Assembly: GCA_023953615.1 (NCBI GenBank)
Contig: JAMLJH010000001.1
Coordinates: forward strand, 2,087,360-2,151,359
Direction: 5' to 3'
From: Verrucomicrobiia bacterium
GTDB taxonomy: Bacteria; Verrucomicrobiota; Verrucomicrobiia; Limisphaerales; JADLHS01
DNA length: 64,000 nucleotides
Below the pieces are notes generated by a model. That model worked only from the letters and a program-made list of their open reading frames with translations, did no database searches and had not been told where the DNA came from. Below, piece by piece: positions 6,930 through 16,310 of this stretch. Position 1 is the stretch's first letter, and every line of letters starts with the position of its first letter. The position numbers and the translations under genes were made by a program.

Positions 6930-9477
6930 AGCCGCTCTGATCCGGGCGGCGCTGCGGATTTGCCTCCTGGCCGTGTGCTGGAGTTGGATGATTCACGCAA
7001 CGGCCCAGGACGCGGCGGATTTACCCAAGATTTCCCGCATTGATATCAAGTTCGCCGGGCCGGCCAACATCAGCGAAGCCATTATCCGCGCCAACCTTCG
7101 TTCGCGCGTTGGCGAGCCTTATCGTCCCATCACCGTGGACGACGACATCCGGAATCTTTACAAGACCGATTTAATTTACGACGTCCGCGTGACGCGGGAG
7201 AAAGCCGAGGACGGTGGCGTAATCATCACTTACGTGGTGCAGGCCAACCCACGGCTGGCAGAAATCAAACTGGTCGGAAATGCCAAACTGAAAGATGCGG
7301 CCATCCGAAAGAAAATCACCTCGAAGATCGGCGAAGCGCTGGACGAACGAAAATTGTTCACGGATTCGCGCGCCGTTCAGGAGCTGTACCAGAAAAAAGG
7401 CTATCCGCAGACCGACGTCAAATACGTGCTGGATATTGACGAGGCTTCCGGTCGCGGCACCGCCACCTTCGAAATCAAGGAGAGTCCGAAAATCAAAATC
7501 AGCGACGTGGAGTTCGTCGGTGCGGAAAAGTTCTCGCAGTCGAAGCTGCGGAAAGTTCTGAAGGGCACGCGGCGACATTGGCTGTTCTCCTGGATCACCC
7601 GGAATGGCTTCTTTCGGGATGAAAAATTCGACGACGACAAAGAGCTGTTGAAAGATTTCTATCGGGGTGAGGGCTATCTCGATTTTGATCTGCAGAGCGT
7701 TGAATTTGTCAGCGTAAAAACCAACAGCATGACGTTGCGGCTCCACGTTTTCGAGGGTCGCCAATATCGGCTAGGCTCGGTGACTTTTGCCGGCACGACC
7801 ATGTTGCCGACCAATGCGATCAGTCCGGATTTTCACGCCGGGCGCGCGCCCAAAGACGCCGCCGAATTCCGCAACTGGGGCGAGGCAAACGCCCTGCATC
7901 AGGACTTCAAAATGAAGCCCGGAGACGTGTTCACCTTCAAAGGCATGGGGCAGGATGCGCAGGCGATTGAAAATTTCTACGATGCGCGCGGTCACATAGA
8001 CGTCGCTCGGGGAGGCAATCTAAAAACGCGTCGCGTTCCCAATGTCGAAACCGGCACGATGGATTTGCAGTATCAGATCGAGGAAGGTCAAAAATCCTAC
8101 GTGGAAAAAATCATCATCCGTGGGAACACAAAAACCAAGGACAAGGTGATCCGGCGGGAACTCGCGATTTCGCCCGGGGAAACCTTCGATATGACGCGCG
8201 TGCGCCTCAGTCAGCAGCGGCTGCAAAACCTCGAGTACTTCAGCAAAGTGGATGCGCGACCGGAAGACACCGACGTGCCCAATCGGAAAAACCTTTTGGT
8301 CAGCGTGGAAGAGCAGCGCACCGGCAAACTGACGTTCGGCGCGGGATTCAGTTCCATTGATTCCTTTGTCGCCTTCACCGAAGTGACGCAGGGTAACTTT
8401 GATCTGTTCCATCCGCCGACCTTCACCGGCGGCGGCCAGAAATTCCGGCTGCAATTGCAAGCGGGCACGCGCCGCCAGGACTACGTGTTGTCGCTGACCG
8501 AACCGTGGTTTTTGAATCGTCGGCTGCAATTCGGCACCGAGCTGTATTATCGGCGCGCTGATTATCAAAGTCTCGACAACCTCTACGACGAAGTGCGCGG
8601 CGGCTTGCGGTTGAGTTTGAGCAAAGCCCTGCCGCGGCCTCTGTTGCTGGATGAAATTTTCGGTCCGGGCGATTTGATCGGCGGCGTTTATTACAACGTC
8701 GAGAACACCGGCATTCTCCTGGAGAACGGGATTCACGATGATCGCCTCGTGACGGTACCGGGACAACCGTGGCCGATTCAGGACGGACACAACGCGCCTT
8801 ACGCCATCGTGCGCGAGGGAGGTTATTCGGTGCTGACGCGCGTGGGCGCGAGCCTGGCGTATGATACGCGCAATGCCGTGCGTTTGCCCAATGGCGGCCA
8901 ACGCACCGAATTGCGCGCGGAAGTCACCACGAGCGCACTGGGAGGCGAAAAAGATTTCTATAAACTGGAATTGCAATCCATGTGGTTTTTTCCCGGCCTG
9001 GCCAAAGGTCACGTATTGGAGGTCGGCGCTCGAAGCGGGGTGACGGATGGATTCCGTGGCGATAGCGTTCCGTTTTACGAACGCTATTACCTGGGCGGTC
9101 TCTATTCGCTGCGCGGTTTCCGGTATCGGGCGATCAGCCCGCGCGAATTCAACGCGCAGACGGGGAGCTACTTCAACGAGCCGATCGGTGGCAACTCGTT
9201 CTGGTTCGGTTCGGTGGAATACAGCGTTCCATTGATTGATACGGAAAGCGGCGCCGGGGTTCGACTGGCGGCGTTTTACGACATCGGCAGTGTGGGGGCG
9301 AACGCGTACAGCTTTAATGCGGGCGATTATAGCGACAACTGGGGTTTCGGCATCCGGCTGAACATTCCGCAACTTGGTCCGCTGCGCCTCGACTACGGCA
9401 TACCGATTCATCACGATTCATTCAGTAATGGCCGCGGGCGAATCCAATTCGGCGTCGGCTGGCAACGTCCTTTCTAA
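6886..9477 (+). CDS. bamA: Outer membrane protein assembly factor BamA
   Basis: An 863-residue Omp85 protein, the core of the machine that folds beta-barrel proteins into the outer membrane. After a basic start comes a hydrophobic signal segment (ALRICLLAVCWSWMI) with likely cleavage near ATAQ-DAAD. Five POTRA-like repeats follow, for example AEIKLVGNAKLKDAAIRKKI and EKIIIRGNTKTKDKVIRREL, then a 16-strand barrel from about residue 480. The barrel has the lid motif GGLYSLRGFRYR, matching the VRGF signature of Omp85, and a terminal aromatic residue (GVGWQRPF). The start codon is a TTG inside dnaB; no better start precedes the signal sequence. Confidence 0.95.
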   Translation: MKAQRKLAKRIYLNKAALIRAALRICLLAVCWSWMIHATAQDAADLPKISRIDIKFAGPANISEAIIRANLRSRVGEPYRPITVDDDIRNLYKTDLIYDVRVTREKAEDGGVIITYVVQANPRLAEIKLVGNAKLKDAAIRKKITSKIGEALDERKLFTDSRAVQELYQKKGYPQTDVKYVLDIDEASGRGTATFEIKESPKIKISDVEFVGAEKFSQSKLRKVLKGTRRHWLFSWITRNGFFRDEKFDDDKELLKDFYRGEGYLDFDLQSVEFVSVKTNSMTLRLHVFEGRQYRLGSVTFAGTTMLPTNAISPDFHAGRAPKDAAEFRNWGEANALHQDFKMKPGDVFTFKGMGQDAQAIENFYDARGHIDVARGGNLKTRRVPNVETGTMDLQYQIEEGQKSYVEKIIIRGNTKTKDKVIRRELAISPGETFDMTRVRLSQQRLQNLEYFSKVDARPEDTDVPNRKNLLVSVEEQRTGKLTFGAGFSSIDSFVAFTEVTQGNFDLFHPPTFTGGGQKFRLQLQAGTRRQDYVLSLTEPWFLNRRLQFGTELYYRRADYQSLDNLYDEVRGGLRLSLSKALPRPLLLDEIFGPGDLIGGVYYNVENTGILLENGIHDDRLVTVPGQPWPIQDGHNAPYAIVREGGYSVLTRVGASLAYDTRNAVRLPNGGQRTELRAEVTTSALGGEKDFYKLELQSMWFFPGLAKGHVLEVGARSGVTDGFRGDSVPFYERYYLGGLYSLRGFRYRAISPREFNAQTGSYFNEPIGGNSFWFGSVEYSVPLIDTESGAGVRLAAFYDIGSVGANAYSFNAGDYSDNWGFGIRLNIPQLGPLRLDYGIPIHHDSFSNGRGRIQFGVGWQRPF

Positions 9478-9479
9478 CC

Positions 9480-11888
9480 ATGAGAACGCACAGACCTTTT
9501 CAAGGTGGGAATGGCGCGCGAATCCTAAACCGCTTGGCGCTTTGCCTCGGCTTGGTGGGTGGGCTTGTTGGCTCAACCGTCTGCCCGGCCACGATCGCGG
9601 AACGCCTGGCGCGCAATGTGAATATGCGCCCGTTGACGTTTGAACAAAATCTGGGGCAGTACCCGGGCGCGGCGAACTTCGTGGCGCGCGGGCCGCATTA
9701 CCAATTGACGCTCGCGCCGACGGAACTAACGGTCACCGTGTTTCGTTCACCGCCGCCGGCCTCGGAGCGAAACCTCGCCACTCGTCACCAGGCGTCTTCA
9801 ACGCCGGTGCGTTTCGAGACGCTTGCGGTTGAATTGCTCAGCGCCAATCCACGCGCGACCATTGCCGGCGAAGGCGAACTGGCCGGACGCGCGAATTATT
9901 TGGTGGGCGACGATCCGGCGCAATGGCGCACGGGCGTACCGTTTTATGAACGCGTCCGGGTGAAGGAGGTTTATCCCGGCATCAACCTCGTTCATTACGG
10001 CAATCAAAACCAGTTGGAGTACGATTTTGAAGTGCAGCCCGGTGCGGACCCCGAATTGATCCGTCTGGCCTTTCGCGGGGTCAGCGAACTGCATCATGAC
10101 GCCGCGACGGGCGAATTGGTTTTCAAGCTGGGCGAGGCGGAATTGCGTCAACCCAAGCCTGTCGTCTATCAAAATGGTCCCCGAGCGCGAACGCTCGTAT
10201 CGGGCGATTACGTGGTTGAAACCAACAACATCGTTCGGTTTGACCTTGGCGCGTATGATCGCACGCAACCGCTGATCATTGATCCGCTGGTCAGCTACGC
10301 CCGCACTTGGGGCGGCTCCAGTGACGATGTCTTTTGGGCGGTCGCCTTGGATTCGCAGGGTAACATCTACGTCGCCGGCGAAACCATGAGTCTGGGGTTG
10401 GCCTCCGCCGGCGCGGCGCAAACCAATCTGGCCGGTGCGCTGTTCGGACACGGCGACGTGCTGGTGGCCAAGATGGACAATCGTTTTCAGGCGACGAATT
10501 ATATCACTTACATCGGTGGGGCCGCGTATGAGGCGGCATTTGATCTCGCGGTGGATGCGGCAGGGAACGCTTACGTGACTGGTTACACGGGTTCGACCAA
10601 TTTCCCGGTCGTGAACGCGCTGCAACCGGAAATTGGCGGTCGGGTTACGCCAGGTTTTGCCACGCCGCCACTCGATGCGTTTGTCACCAAGATTTCCGCT
10701 TCCGGCAGCAACCTGCTTTTCTCCACCTTCCTCGGCGGTCGATCGGATGATGTCGGATTGGGAATCGCGCTGGACAGCGCAACCAATATCTACGTCGTGG
10801 GCCAGACGCTCTCGACCAACTTCCCCACGGCGAACACGACGAACACCTCGGCGAGCGGTTTCGAGGATGCCTTCGTTGTCAAACTGGCGGCGAGCGGCAC
10901 CAACTTGCTTTACGCGCGTTACCTCGGCGGCACCGGACATGATTACGCCCGCGGCGTTGCCGTGAGCAGTTCGGACGATCCGGTGGTGGTGGGTTATACC
11001 ACATCGAGCGATTTTCCGATTACGACCAACGCGCTGCAAACCGCACTGAACAACATCACCAATACCGCCACGGCGGCTGAGGACGCGTTCATCTGCCAGT
11101 TGGAGGCGGACACGGGTGCAGTCCAGTACGCGACTTATCTGGGGGGTGCGGGCAATGACGAAGCCTTTCGGCTGGCTTTGGATTCATCCAACCGGGTTTA
11201 TGTTGTCGGGCAGACGTGGTCGCATGACTTCCCGCGCACGAGCACCAATTTCCCGTCAGCGGTGCTGGACAAAAATTCGAGCTTGGCGGATGCGTTTGTG
11301 ACCCGGTTCGCGTTGGGCGCGACCAACTGGGATTATTCCGTGGTGTTTGGCGGTGCTGGCGCCGAAGTGGCTTGGGGCATCGCGGTGGATGCCATGGGCC
11401 GGGCCTCCGTGGCGGGCGAAACGAGTTCCAGTGATTTTCCAACCAACCAAACCGCCGTTGTGGATATTGACGGCTACAAGGTGGGGGGAGTGGACGCTTT
11501 CATCGCCCAACTGAACGCGGCGGGGGATGATTTCATTTATTCGGGTTATATTGGCAGTCTCAGTGATGACCTGGCGCGCGGTGCGGCGGTGGACCGTGCG
11601 GGCAATGTTTACTACTGCGGCGAAACCGCCGGTGGCGGGAACAAGAATGGATTCATCGTCAAGGTGCTGGCCGATGAGTTGCCCGAACTGAGCGCAAACT
11701 TGAGCCAGACCAATTTCGACCTGACTTGGAGCGGTTTATTTCCTGAGCTAAGGGTGCAAACCACCACCGACCTGGCCAGCAGCAACAGTTGGGTGAATCT
11801 GGGCCAGACCGCGACGTTGACCAACTTCCAAAGTCAGATAAGCGTGCCGGCCACCAATCCGGCGCAATACTTTCGACTGCGCCGCTAA
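9480..11888 (+). CDS. Secreted SBBP-repeat beta-propeller protein
   Basis: An 802-residue exported protein of unknown role that starts 2 bp after bamA. Residues 15-40 look like a signal peptide (LALCLGLVGGLVGSTVCPATIA). The next ~230 residues match the N-terminal domain usually found before SBBP repeats (FEQNLGQYPGAANFVARG; DVFWAVALDSQGNIYVAGE marks the switch). Then come about seven repeats of the form DAFVTKISASGSNLLFSTFLGG / GNAYVTGYTGSTNFP, which form a propeller. The last ~65 residues are a separate domain ending NPAQYFRLRR. Its place between bamA and skp is unusual and hints at an envelope function, but the sequence shows no catalytic motif. Confidence 0.85.
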   Translation: MRTHRPFQGGNGARILNRLALCLGLVGGLVGSTVCPATIAERLARNVNMRPLTFEQNLGQYPGAANFVARGPHYQLTLAPTELTVTVFRSPPPASERNLATRHQASSTPVRFETLAVELLSANPRATIAGEGELAGRANYLVGDDPAQWRTGVPFYERVRVKEVYPGINLVHYGNQNQLEYDFEVQPGADPELIRLAFRGVSELHHDAATGELVFKLGEAELRQPKPVVYQNGPRARTLVSGDYVVETNNIVRFDLGAYDRTQPLIIDPLVSYARTWGGSSDDVFWAVALDSQGNIYVAGETMSLGLASAGAAQTNLAGALFGHGDVLVAKMDNRFQATNYITYIGGAAYEAAFDLAVDAAGNAYVTGYTGSTNFPVVNALQPEIGGRVTPGFATPPLDAFVTKISASGSNLLFSTFLGGRSDDVGLGIALDSATNIYVVGQTLSTNFPTANTTNTSASGFEDAFVVKLAASGTNLLYARYLGGTGHDYARGVAVSSSDDPVVVGYTTSSDFPITTNALQTALNNITNTATAAEDAFICQLEADTGAVQYATYLGGAGNDEAFRLALDSSNRVYVVGQTWSHDFPRTSTNFPSAVLDKNSSLADAFVTRFALGATNWDYSVVFGGAGAEVAWGIAVDAMGRASVAGETSSSDFPTNQTAVVDIDGYKVGGVDAFIAQLNAAGDDFIYSGYIGSLSDDLARGAAVDRAGNVYYCGETAGGGNKNGFIVKVLADELPELSANLSQTNFDLTWSGLFPELRVQTTTDLASSNSWVNLGQTATLTNFQSQISVPATNPAQYFRLRR

Positions 11889-11984
11889 GCGTGATTCTGA
11901 ACGCGCCTCCGGCCGGACTGTCCCTATTGTATGACCGAGCGAAAAGAGATTGGCGGAGGGCGACAATTCTGCTTCCCTATTGGG

Positions 11985-12575
11985 ATGAATAAACTGTTTC
12001 GAGTTGTTCTGGTGAGCGGAATCCTGAGCCTGATCGGCGCCCAAGCGGTCGTCGCGCAAGGGCGGATGGCCACCGTGAATTTGGTCGAAGTGTTCGACAA
12101 CTACTGGAAGACCAAACAAGCCAAGCTGGCGTTGGCTGACAGTAAGAACGACGTCAAAAAGGAAATTGAGTCCATGCAGGACGCTCACCGAAAATTGGTG
12201 CAGGGATACCAGAAAGCCGTCACGGATGCGAACGATCAAGCCGTCTCGAACGAGGAGCGGGAGCGGCGCAAAAAAGCGCTGGAACCGAAATTGAAGGAAG
12301 TCCGTGACAGCGAGGAAACGCTGAAACAGGTGGTTGGCAGTCGCGAGGCGGAGTTGAAGGTGAAGACCGATCGCATGATGGAAGACGTCATCAAAGACAT
12401 CAAAACCGTCATCGCGACCAAGGCCAAAACCGCCGGTTATTCTTTTGTGCTGGATAGTTCGGCGCGCTCGGTTTCCTCGGCGGAAGTGTTTCTGTTTAAC
12501 GCGGGCGACTTCGATCTCACCAAACCGGTGATTGATGAACTCAACGTCACGGCACCGCCGGACGCCCAGCGGTAA
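11985..12575 (+). CDS. OmpH/Skp family periplasmic chaperone
   Basis: A 196-residue protein with a clear signal peptide (RVVLVSGILSLIGAQAVVAQ) followed by GRMATVNLVEVFDNYWKTKQAKLAL, the usual OmpH beginning. The long charged middle (about residues 45-140) is predicted coiled coil, matching the tentacles of Skp, and YSFVLDSSARSVSSAEVFLF near the end matches the family core strand. Skp holds unfolded outer-membrane proteins in the periplasm and is commonly encoded near bamA, which is two genes upstream here. I take ATG 11985 because the 18 residues before it are not signal-like. Length is close to the family norm. Confidence 0.9.
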   Translation: MNKLFRVVLVSGILSLIGAQAVVAQGRMATVNLVEVFDNYWKTKQAKLALADSKNDVKKEIESMQDAHRKLVQGYQKAVTDANDQAVSNEERERRKKALEPKLKEVRDSEETLKQVVGSREAELKVKTDRMMEDVIKDIKTVIATKAKTAGYSFVLDSSARSVSSAEVFLFNAGDFDLTKPVIDELNVTAPPDAQR

Positions 12576-12581
12576 GCCGCG

Positions 12582-13763
12582 TCAGCTCTGACTCAATCGC
12601 TTGGCCGGGGCTTCGTAAAGCAACTGATGCGCTGCCATTAAAATTCCCGGAATGCGCCCGGCGAACGGACTTTTTTTCAGTGCCGACGCCAAATCCAACT
12701 GCGCAACTTTGGCGGCATTTTCACCGGGATTCCAATGATCCGCCTGCCCGAGCAGGTTGTAGCGCATTTTGCCCCACGCCACCAAATCCAGCGACTTGGC
12801 GTAGGTCCAGAAGCGGAGGATTTCACCGACGTTGATGTTTCCCGGCACTTCCGTGTAATCGGGCAACCCTTCAAACCAGCGGGCGCACCAATCCTCGCCC
12901 AAAACGCGACGCATCTCCGCGCGCAACCGTTGTTCAATGGGCGCGATGACCTCGGCCGCGCGCTCATAATGCGCCAGGGCCGCAACGTGAGCCTCAAAGT
13001 CTGACGGTTGCGCCACACCGCAACTCAGCGTATGCACTTCGGGCCGCGCGAGGCAGAACAAATCATTGAAGGCCATCGGAGTCAGCGGCGCGCACAACCG
13101 CGCCATTTTTTCCGACGGTTCATATAGCTTTCCGCCTTTATCGTTGGGACTGATGATGAACACCCCCATGTCGTGGGCGTGCGCCGCTTCCACGCATGAC
13201 CAGGTCAGCTCGTTGACGAAATACCAATGCAGGTTGAGGTAATCAAATTCGCCGGTATTGATTACTTCGTGGATCAGTGCGGGAACGGCGTGCGTGCTGA
13301 AACCAATGAAGCGGCAACGGCCTTCCCGTTGCAGTTGGCGCATGACGCTTAGCGCACCGTCTTTCCGTAGCGACCAGTCGAGCAACTGCCGATTGTTGAG
13401 TCCGTGCAGGCTGAGCAGGTCCACGTAATCCAAACCCAGATTCTGTAGCGAAGTTTCAAACAGTTGCCGAAAGGTTTTGCCCTTGGCCTGCGGCGCGATT
13501 TTGGTTTGAACGATGATTTGGTCGCGCGGCAATTGCGGCAAAATCTGGCCCAGTTGCAGTTCCGAGGTGCCGTAGCCGCGCGCGGTTTCAAAGTGATTGA
13601 CTCCCAGCTCCCACGCGCGTTGCACGCACGCCTCCAGATTTGCTTGCTGGGCGGTCGGGATTTCCTTCAACTTCGCGTCGCGCCAGCGGAATTGATAACG
13701 CATGCCGCCGCAGGAAATCACCGGCAACTGCAACTCCGTCCGTCCAAAACGACGATACTTCAT
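12582..13763 (-). CDS. Aldo/keto reductase, COG1453-like with Cys-poor C-terminal domain
   Basis: A 393-residue NAD(P)H-dependent oxidoreductase. The AKR barrel shows [19 protein letters not shown], the tyrosine segment [16 protein letters not shown], lysine in IVQTKIAP and histidine in DLLSLHGL, together the expected catalytic tetrad. A C-terminal helical region (from about residue 285) resembles the ferredoxin-like extension of COG1453 reductases ([19 protein letters not shown]) but lacks the four-cysteine clusters, so it probably carries no Fe-S centre. The substrate is unknown. It converges with the OmpH gene, separated by 6 bp. Confidence 0.88.
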   Translation of the reverse strand: MKYRRFGRTELQLPVISCGGMRYQFRWRDAKLKEIPTAQQANLEACVQRAWELGVNHFETARGYGTSELQLGQILPQLPRDQIIVQTKIAPQAKGKTFRQLFETSLQNLGLDYVDLLSLHGLNNRQLLDWSLRKDGALSVMRQLQREGRCRFIGFSTHAVPALIHEVINTGEFDYLNLHWYFVNELTWSCVEAAHAHDMGVFIISPNDKGGKLYEPSEKMARLCAPLTPMAFNDLFCLARPEVHTLSCGVAQPSDFEAHVAALAHYERAAEVIAPIEQRLRAEMRRVLGEDWCARWFEGLPDYTEVPGNINVGEILRFWTYAKSLDLVAWGKMRYNLLGQADHWNPGENAAKVAQLDLASALKKSPFAGRIPGILMAAHQLLYEAPAKRLSQS

Positions 13764-13883
13764 GTCTCAAGGCTGCAACGCGGCGCGGTGGACGCCAACA
13801 AGTTTCAGTCGTTGGTGTCGTTTTTTAATTGGAGAAGGAGCAGCGCGCTGCAGTGCAATGGGCTGATTTCTGACGTGGCAAAA

Positions 13884-14780
13884 TCAGGTCCAGAGCTTTT
13901 CGGGATACAAGCCTTGCTCGACTAATTTGCGAATGTCGGCAACGACCCGCGGACGATCTTCCCGATAAGTAACGCCAAACCACGAAGCCGTGGATCGCAG
14001 GACTCGACAACGCGCCTGGCCATTGCGGATGAGTTGGCCCACCGTCATGGGGATGTAACATTCCGTTTTTTCAGCCGTGCCGTTGACTTTGAGAAACTCG
14101 GTAAATTCCCGCTCCAAGTGTGGAAAGATGGCCGGAGTAAAACCCCACATGTTCATCGAGACCGGTTCGTCACCCGTGTATTTCGTCACCGTTCCGTCCG
14201 GAGCGGTGGATTTGGCGCCGGCACCGTCGCGTTCCACTTTGGTCAGTTCGATGATGTGCCGCAGATAATGGGCGGCGTCCACTTCGCAAACCCCGCGCGC
14301 TACGCTGCCAAAATCCGATAACGTGTTGCGGAGGATGAAGCCCACCATCGAATAATCAGCACTGCCGGATTGCAATTGGCGCGCGAGCACTTGGAACGAG
14401 TCCGCCCCGTAAAAATCGTCCGCGTTAATGGCCGCGAAAGGTTCATTGATCACCGGTGCCGCCATCAAAATTGCCTGCGTTGTTCCCCACGGTTTGGTGC
14501 GACCGGGCGGCACGCTGAAACCCGCGGGTAATTGGTGCAATTCCTGGAAAACGTATTCGACGGGAAGCCGGGATTCGAAGCGCGCGCCCACGATTTCTTT
14601 GAACTGAGCTTCCAAATCCTTGCGGATGACAAAAACGAGTTTGCCAAACCCGGCGCGCAAGGCGTCGAAGATCGAGTAGTCTATGATGGTTTCGCCATGC
14701 GGACCGACAGGATCAATTTGTTTAAGTCCACCGTAGCGACTGCCCATGCCGGCGGCGAGAACGAGAAGAGTAGGTTTCAT
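13884..14780 (-). CDS. Sugar-phosphate nucleotidyltransferase family protein
   Basis: A 298-residue NTP-transferase-fold protein. The N-terminal signature LVLAAGMGSRYGGLKQIDPVG is the nucleotide-binding loop, and AAINADDFYG holds the metal-binding aspartates; GRTKPWGTTQAIL matches the sugar-binding region. Enzymes of this fold join a nucleoside triphosphate to a sugar phosphate for envelope or glycan synthesis. The last ~100 residues (MNMWGFTPAIFPHLE, then SWFGVTYREDRP) follow the pattern of a verrucomicrobial/Bacteroidetes subgroup whose exact sugar I cannot name. Start ATG 14780 sits directly before the beta strand; the longer frame adds an unlikely 15 residues. Confidence 0.88.
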   Translation of the reverse strand: MKPTLLVLAAGMGSRYGGLKQIDPVGPHGETIIDYSIFDALRAGFGKLVFVIRKDLEAQFKEIVGARFESRLPVEYVFQELHQLPAGFSVPPGRTKPWGTTQAILMAAPVINEPFAAINADDFYGADSFQVLARQLQSGSADYSMVGFILRNTLSDFGSVARGVCEVDAAHYLRHIIELTKVERDGAGAKSTAPDGTVTKYTGDEPVSMNMWGFTPAIFPHLEREFTEFLKVNGTAEKTECYIPMTVGQLIRNGQARCRVLRSTASWFGVTYREDRPRVVADIRKLVEQGLYPEKLWT

Positions 14781-14971
14781 CACAGTATGATTTTCTTGGT
14801 TGTTCGTTAAACGCGTCGAGAACACAGCTTAAACGGAGCCAGCCTGGATGAACAGTTTCAATTCCCGCCTGAGCTGATGGCGGAAAAGCGGCAGGTAAAT
14901 TGCTCAAAACTCGGCGGTGGAGAATAACTTTCAAATGGCAATTCCGTGAAGGTCGGGCTAGGTTGCTGCGC

Positions 14972-15469
14972 ATGAGCGAGTTGGAGCACAGATTACGAGT
15001 GTTGTTTGTGTGTACCCAAAACAAGGTACGCAGTCTGACCGCTGAACATTTGTACAGTGTCCGACCGGACCTGCGCGTGAAGTCCTGCGGAACGGCAAAT
15101 TTTGCCGCCCGGCAGCTCACTCCGGAACTGATGCAATGGGCGGAGATCATTTTCGTTTTCGACCAATCTCAAATTGATGCCATTGATCAACGGTTCGATT
15201 TGGAAACTCTCGATAAACCGGTGATAAGCCTCGGCATGGCGGACATCTACAAATACAAGAGCGATGCCTTGGTGCTGAAGCTCATCACGAAATTGGACCC
15301 CTATCTCGGTCGCCCCAACGCGTCGAAACGTCCCCGACATTCCGTGCGGCGACTGGAAAAATTGCTGGCCGCCAAACAACCGGCGGAAGCCGCCGATACG
15401 GTGATGGAAAAATTTTTGACGGCGGTGGGCGTACGGCGCAAACGGTCGTTGTTGGTGAAATCCAACTAA
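14972..15469 (+). CDS. Low-molecular-weight tyrosine-phosphatase-like protein (COG4551-like)
   Basis: A 165-residue protein that opens with RVLFVCTQNKVRSLTAEHLY. The C14-X5-R20-S sequence is the phosphate-binding P-loop of low-molecular-weight phosphotyrosine phosphatases, and IIFVFDQSQIDAI follows as in the short COG4551 branch. Those proteins are usually near 105-110 residues; here a basic C-terminal extension of about 55 residues (KRPRHSVRRLEKLL, GVRRKRSLLVKSN) has been added. Its substrate is unknown, and a typical DP catalytic pair is not obvious apart from KLDPYLG at about residue 109. ATG 14972 is chosen because the phosphatase strand begins ten residues later. Confidence 0.8.
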   Translation: MSELEHRLRVLFVCTQNKVRSLTAEHLYSVRPDLRVKSCGTANFAARQLTPELMQWAEIIFVFDQSQIDAIDQRFDLETLDKPVISLGMADIYKYKSDALVLKLITKLDPYLGRPNASKRPRHSVRRLEKLLAAKQPAEAADTVMEKFLTAVGVRRKRSLLVKSN

Positions 15470-15618
15470 GCGGACGCTTGACAAATCCCTCGGAAACTCT
15501 CCGGTTTCCTAACAAAAACTTCCAAAATCTTCTTGCGTGGCGGCGCCGAAAGCCTTTAATTCGCATCTGTCGAGTGACTTTTTAACACACAACTGAATCA
15601 AATTAACTAACCACGAAT

Positions 15619-15906
15619 ATGGCTAAAGCATTGTCCAAATCCCAAATCGCAGCCGAACTCGCCGAGCGAGCGGGTCTGAAAAAGAAACAGGCATCTGAGA
15701 TCCTCGAAATCATCGCCGAGCTGGCCTACAAGAATGCCAAGAACTCTTTCACCTTGCCCGGCATCGGCAAACTGGTGCTCGTCAACCGCAAGGCACGTCA
15801 AGGTCGCAATCCGGCCACCGGCGAAACCATCCAGATTCCCGCGAAGAAGGTCGTCAAGTTCCGCGTCGCCAAAGCCTGTAAGGACGCGATCCTCGGCGCG
15901 AAATAA
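15619..15906 (+). CDS. HU/IHF family DNA-binding protein
   Basis: A 95-residue nucleoid protein. The helical dimerisation part (SKSQIAAELAERAGLKKKQASEILEII) is followed by FTLPGIGKLVLVNRKARQGRNPATGE, the beta-arm with the RNPATGE motif that inserts into the minor groove, and then IQIPAKKVVKFRVAKACKDAIL. Length and order are those of HU. It probably bends and compacts DNA as a dimer. It has its own strong terminator, a sign of a separately expressed, abundant protein. HU and IHF cannot be told apart from this alone. Confidence 0.96.
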   Translation: MAKALSKSQIAAELAERAGLKKKQASEILEIIAELAYKNAKNSFTLPGIGKLVLVNRKARQGRNPATGETIQIPAKKVVKFRVAKACKDAILGAK

Positions 15907-15936
15907 GCGCGCGGATTACCGCATTATTTTCCGTTC

Positions 15937-15970
15937 AGCCCTCTGGTTACCCGGAGGGCTTTTTCTTTTT
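15937..15970 (+). terminator. Intrinsic terminator of the HU gene
   Basis: A 7-bp stem AGCCCTC / GAGGGCT with a 10-nt loop, followed by TTTTTCTTTTTC, 30 bp after the HU stop. Confidence 0.88.
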
Positions 15971-16037
15971 CTTCAAAAAGCCATGATTTGTCGCTGCCAT
16001 GCTTGACCCGGTTCCGTTGCCGAACTAGCCTTTTGAC

Positions 16038-16307
16038 ATGGCGAACAACGGCAAATCCACCCAAAAGAAAACCATCTTGGTGGGCGTGGGATTGGACTCC
16101 GATGGACACAAGCGCATCACCCAGGGACCCAACTTCGCCCTGATTGGCGGCTCCAAGACAACTCATGAGCAGATGACCGAAACGGCCATCAAAATTAACG
16201 AGAAACTCAAACAACGCGGGAAGCAGTTGGAGCGCATCAGTCGCGAGGAGTTCGATGACATCGCCCACGAGGTGGGGTTGAAACGACACGCCCCGGAAAC
16301 GAATTGA
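16038..16307 (+). CDS. Small conserved-looking protein at the head of the nuo cluster
   Basis: An 89-residue protein of unknown function. It is charged and soluble, with no signal or membrane segment. The first half is compact (KTILVGVGLDSDGHKRITQGPNFALIGG) and the second half is predicted helix (HEQMTETAIKINEKLKQRGKQLERI, EEFDDIAHEVGL). The stop codon is 3 bp before nuoA, so it is probably translated with the complex I genes. I do not recognise the family. The ATG start, close spacing and non-random composition make it a real gene in my judgement. Confidence 0.75.
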   Translation: MANNGKSTQKKTILVGVGLDSDGHKRITQGPNFALIGGSKTTHEQMTETAIKINEKLKQRGKQLERISREEFDDIAHEVGLKRHAPETN

Positions 16308-16310
16308 GCC

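Noticed and set aside
8020..9414. 464-codon open frame on the minus strand
   Set aside because: It lies fully antisense to the bamA barrel, has no ribosome site and no protein-like motif.
9798..11039. 413-codon open frame on the minus strand
   Set aside because: Antisense to the SBBP-repeat protein; the frame is open because of the high GC content and repeat structure.
15478..15501. Perfect TTGACA upstream of the HU gene as a -35 box
   Set aside because: No acceptable -10 sequence lies at 16-19 bp, so I do not call a promoter.
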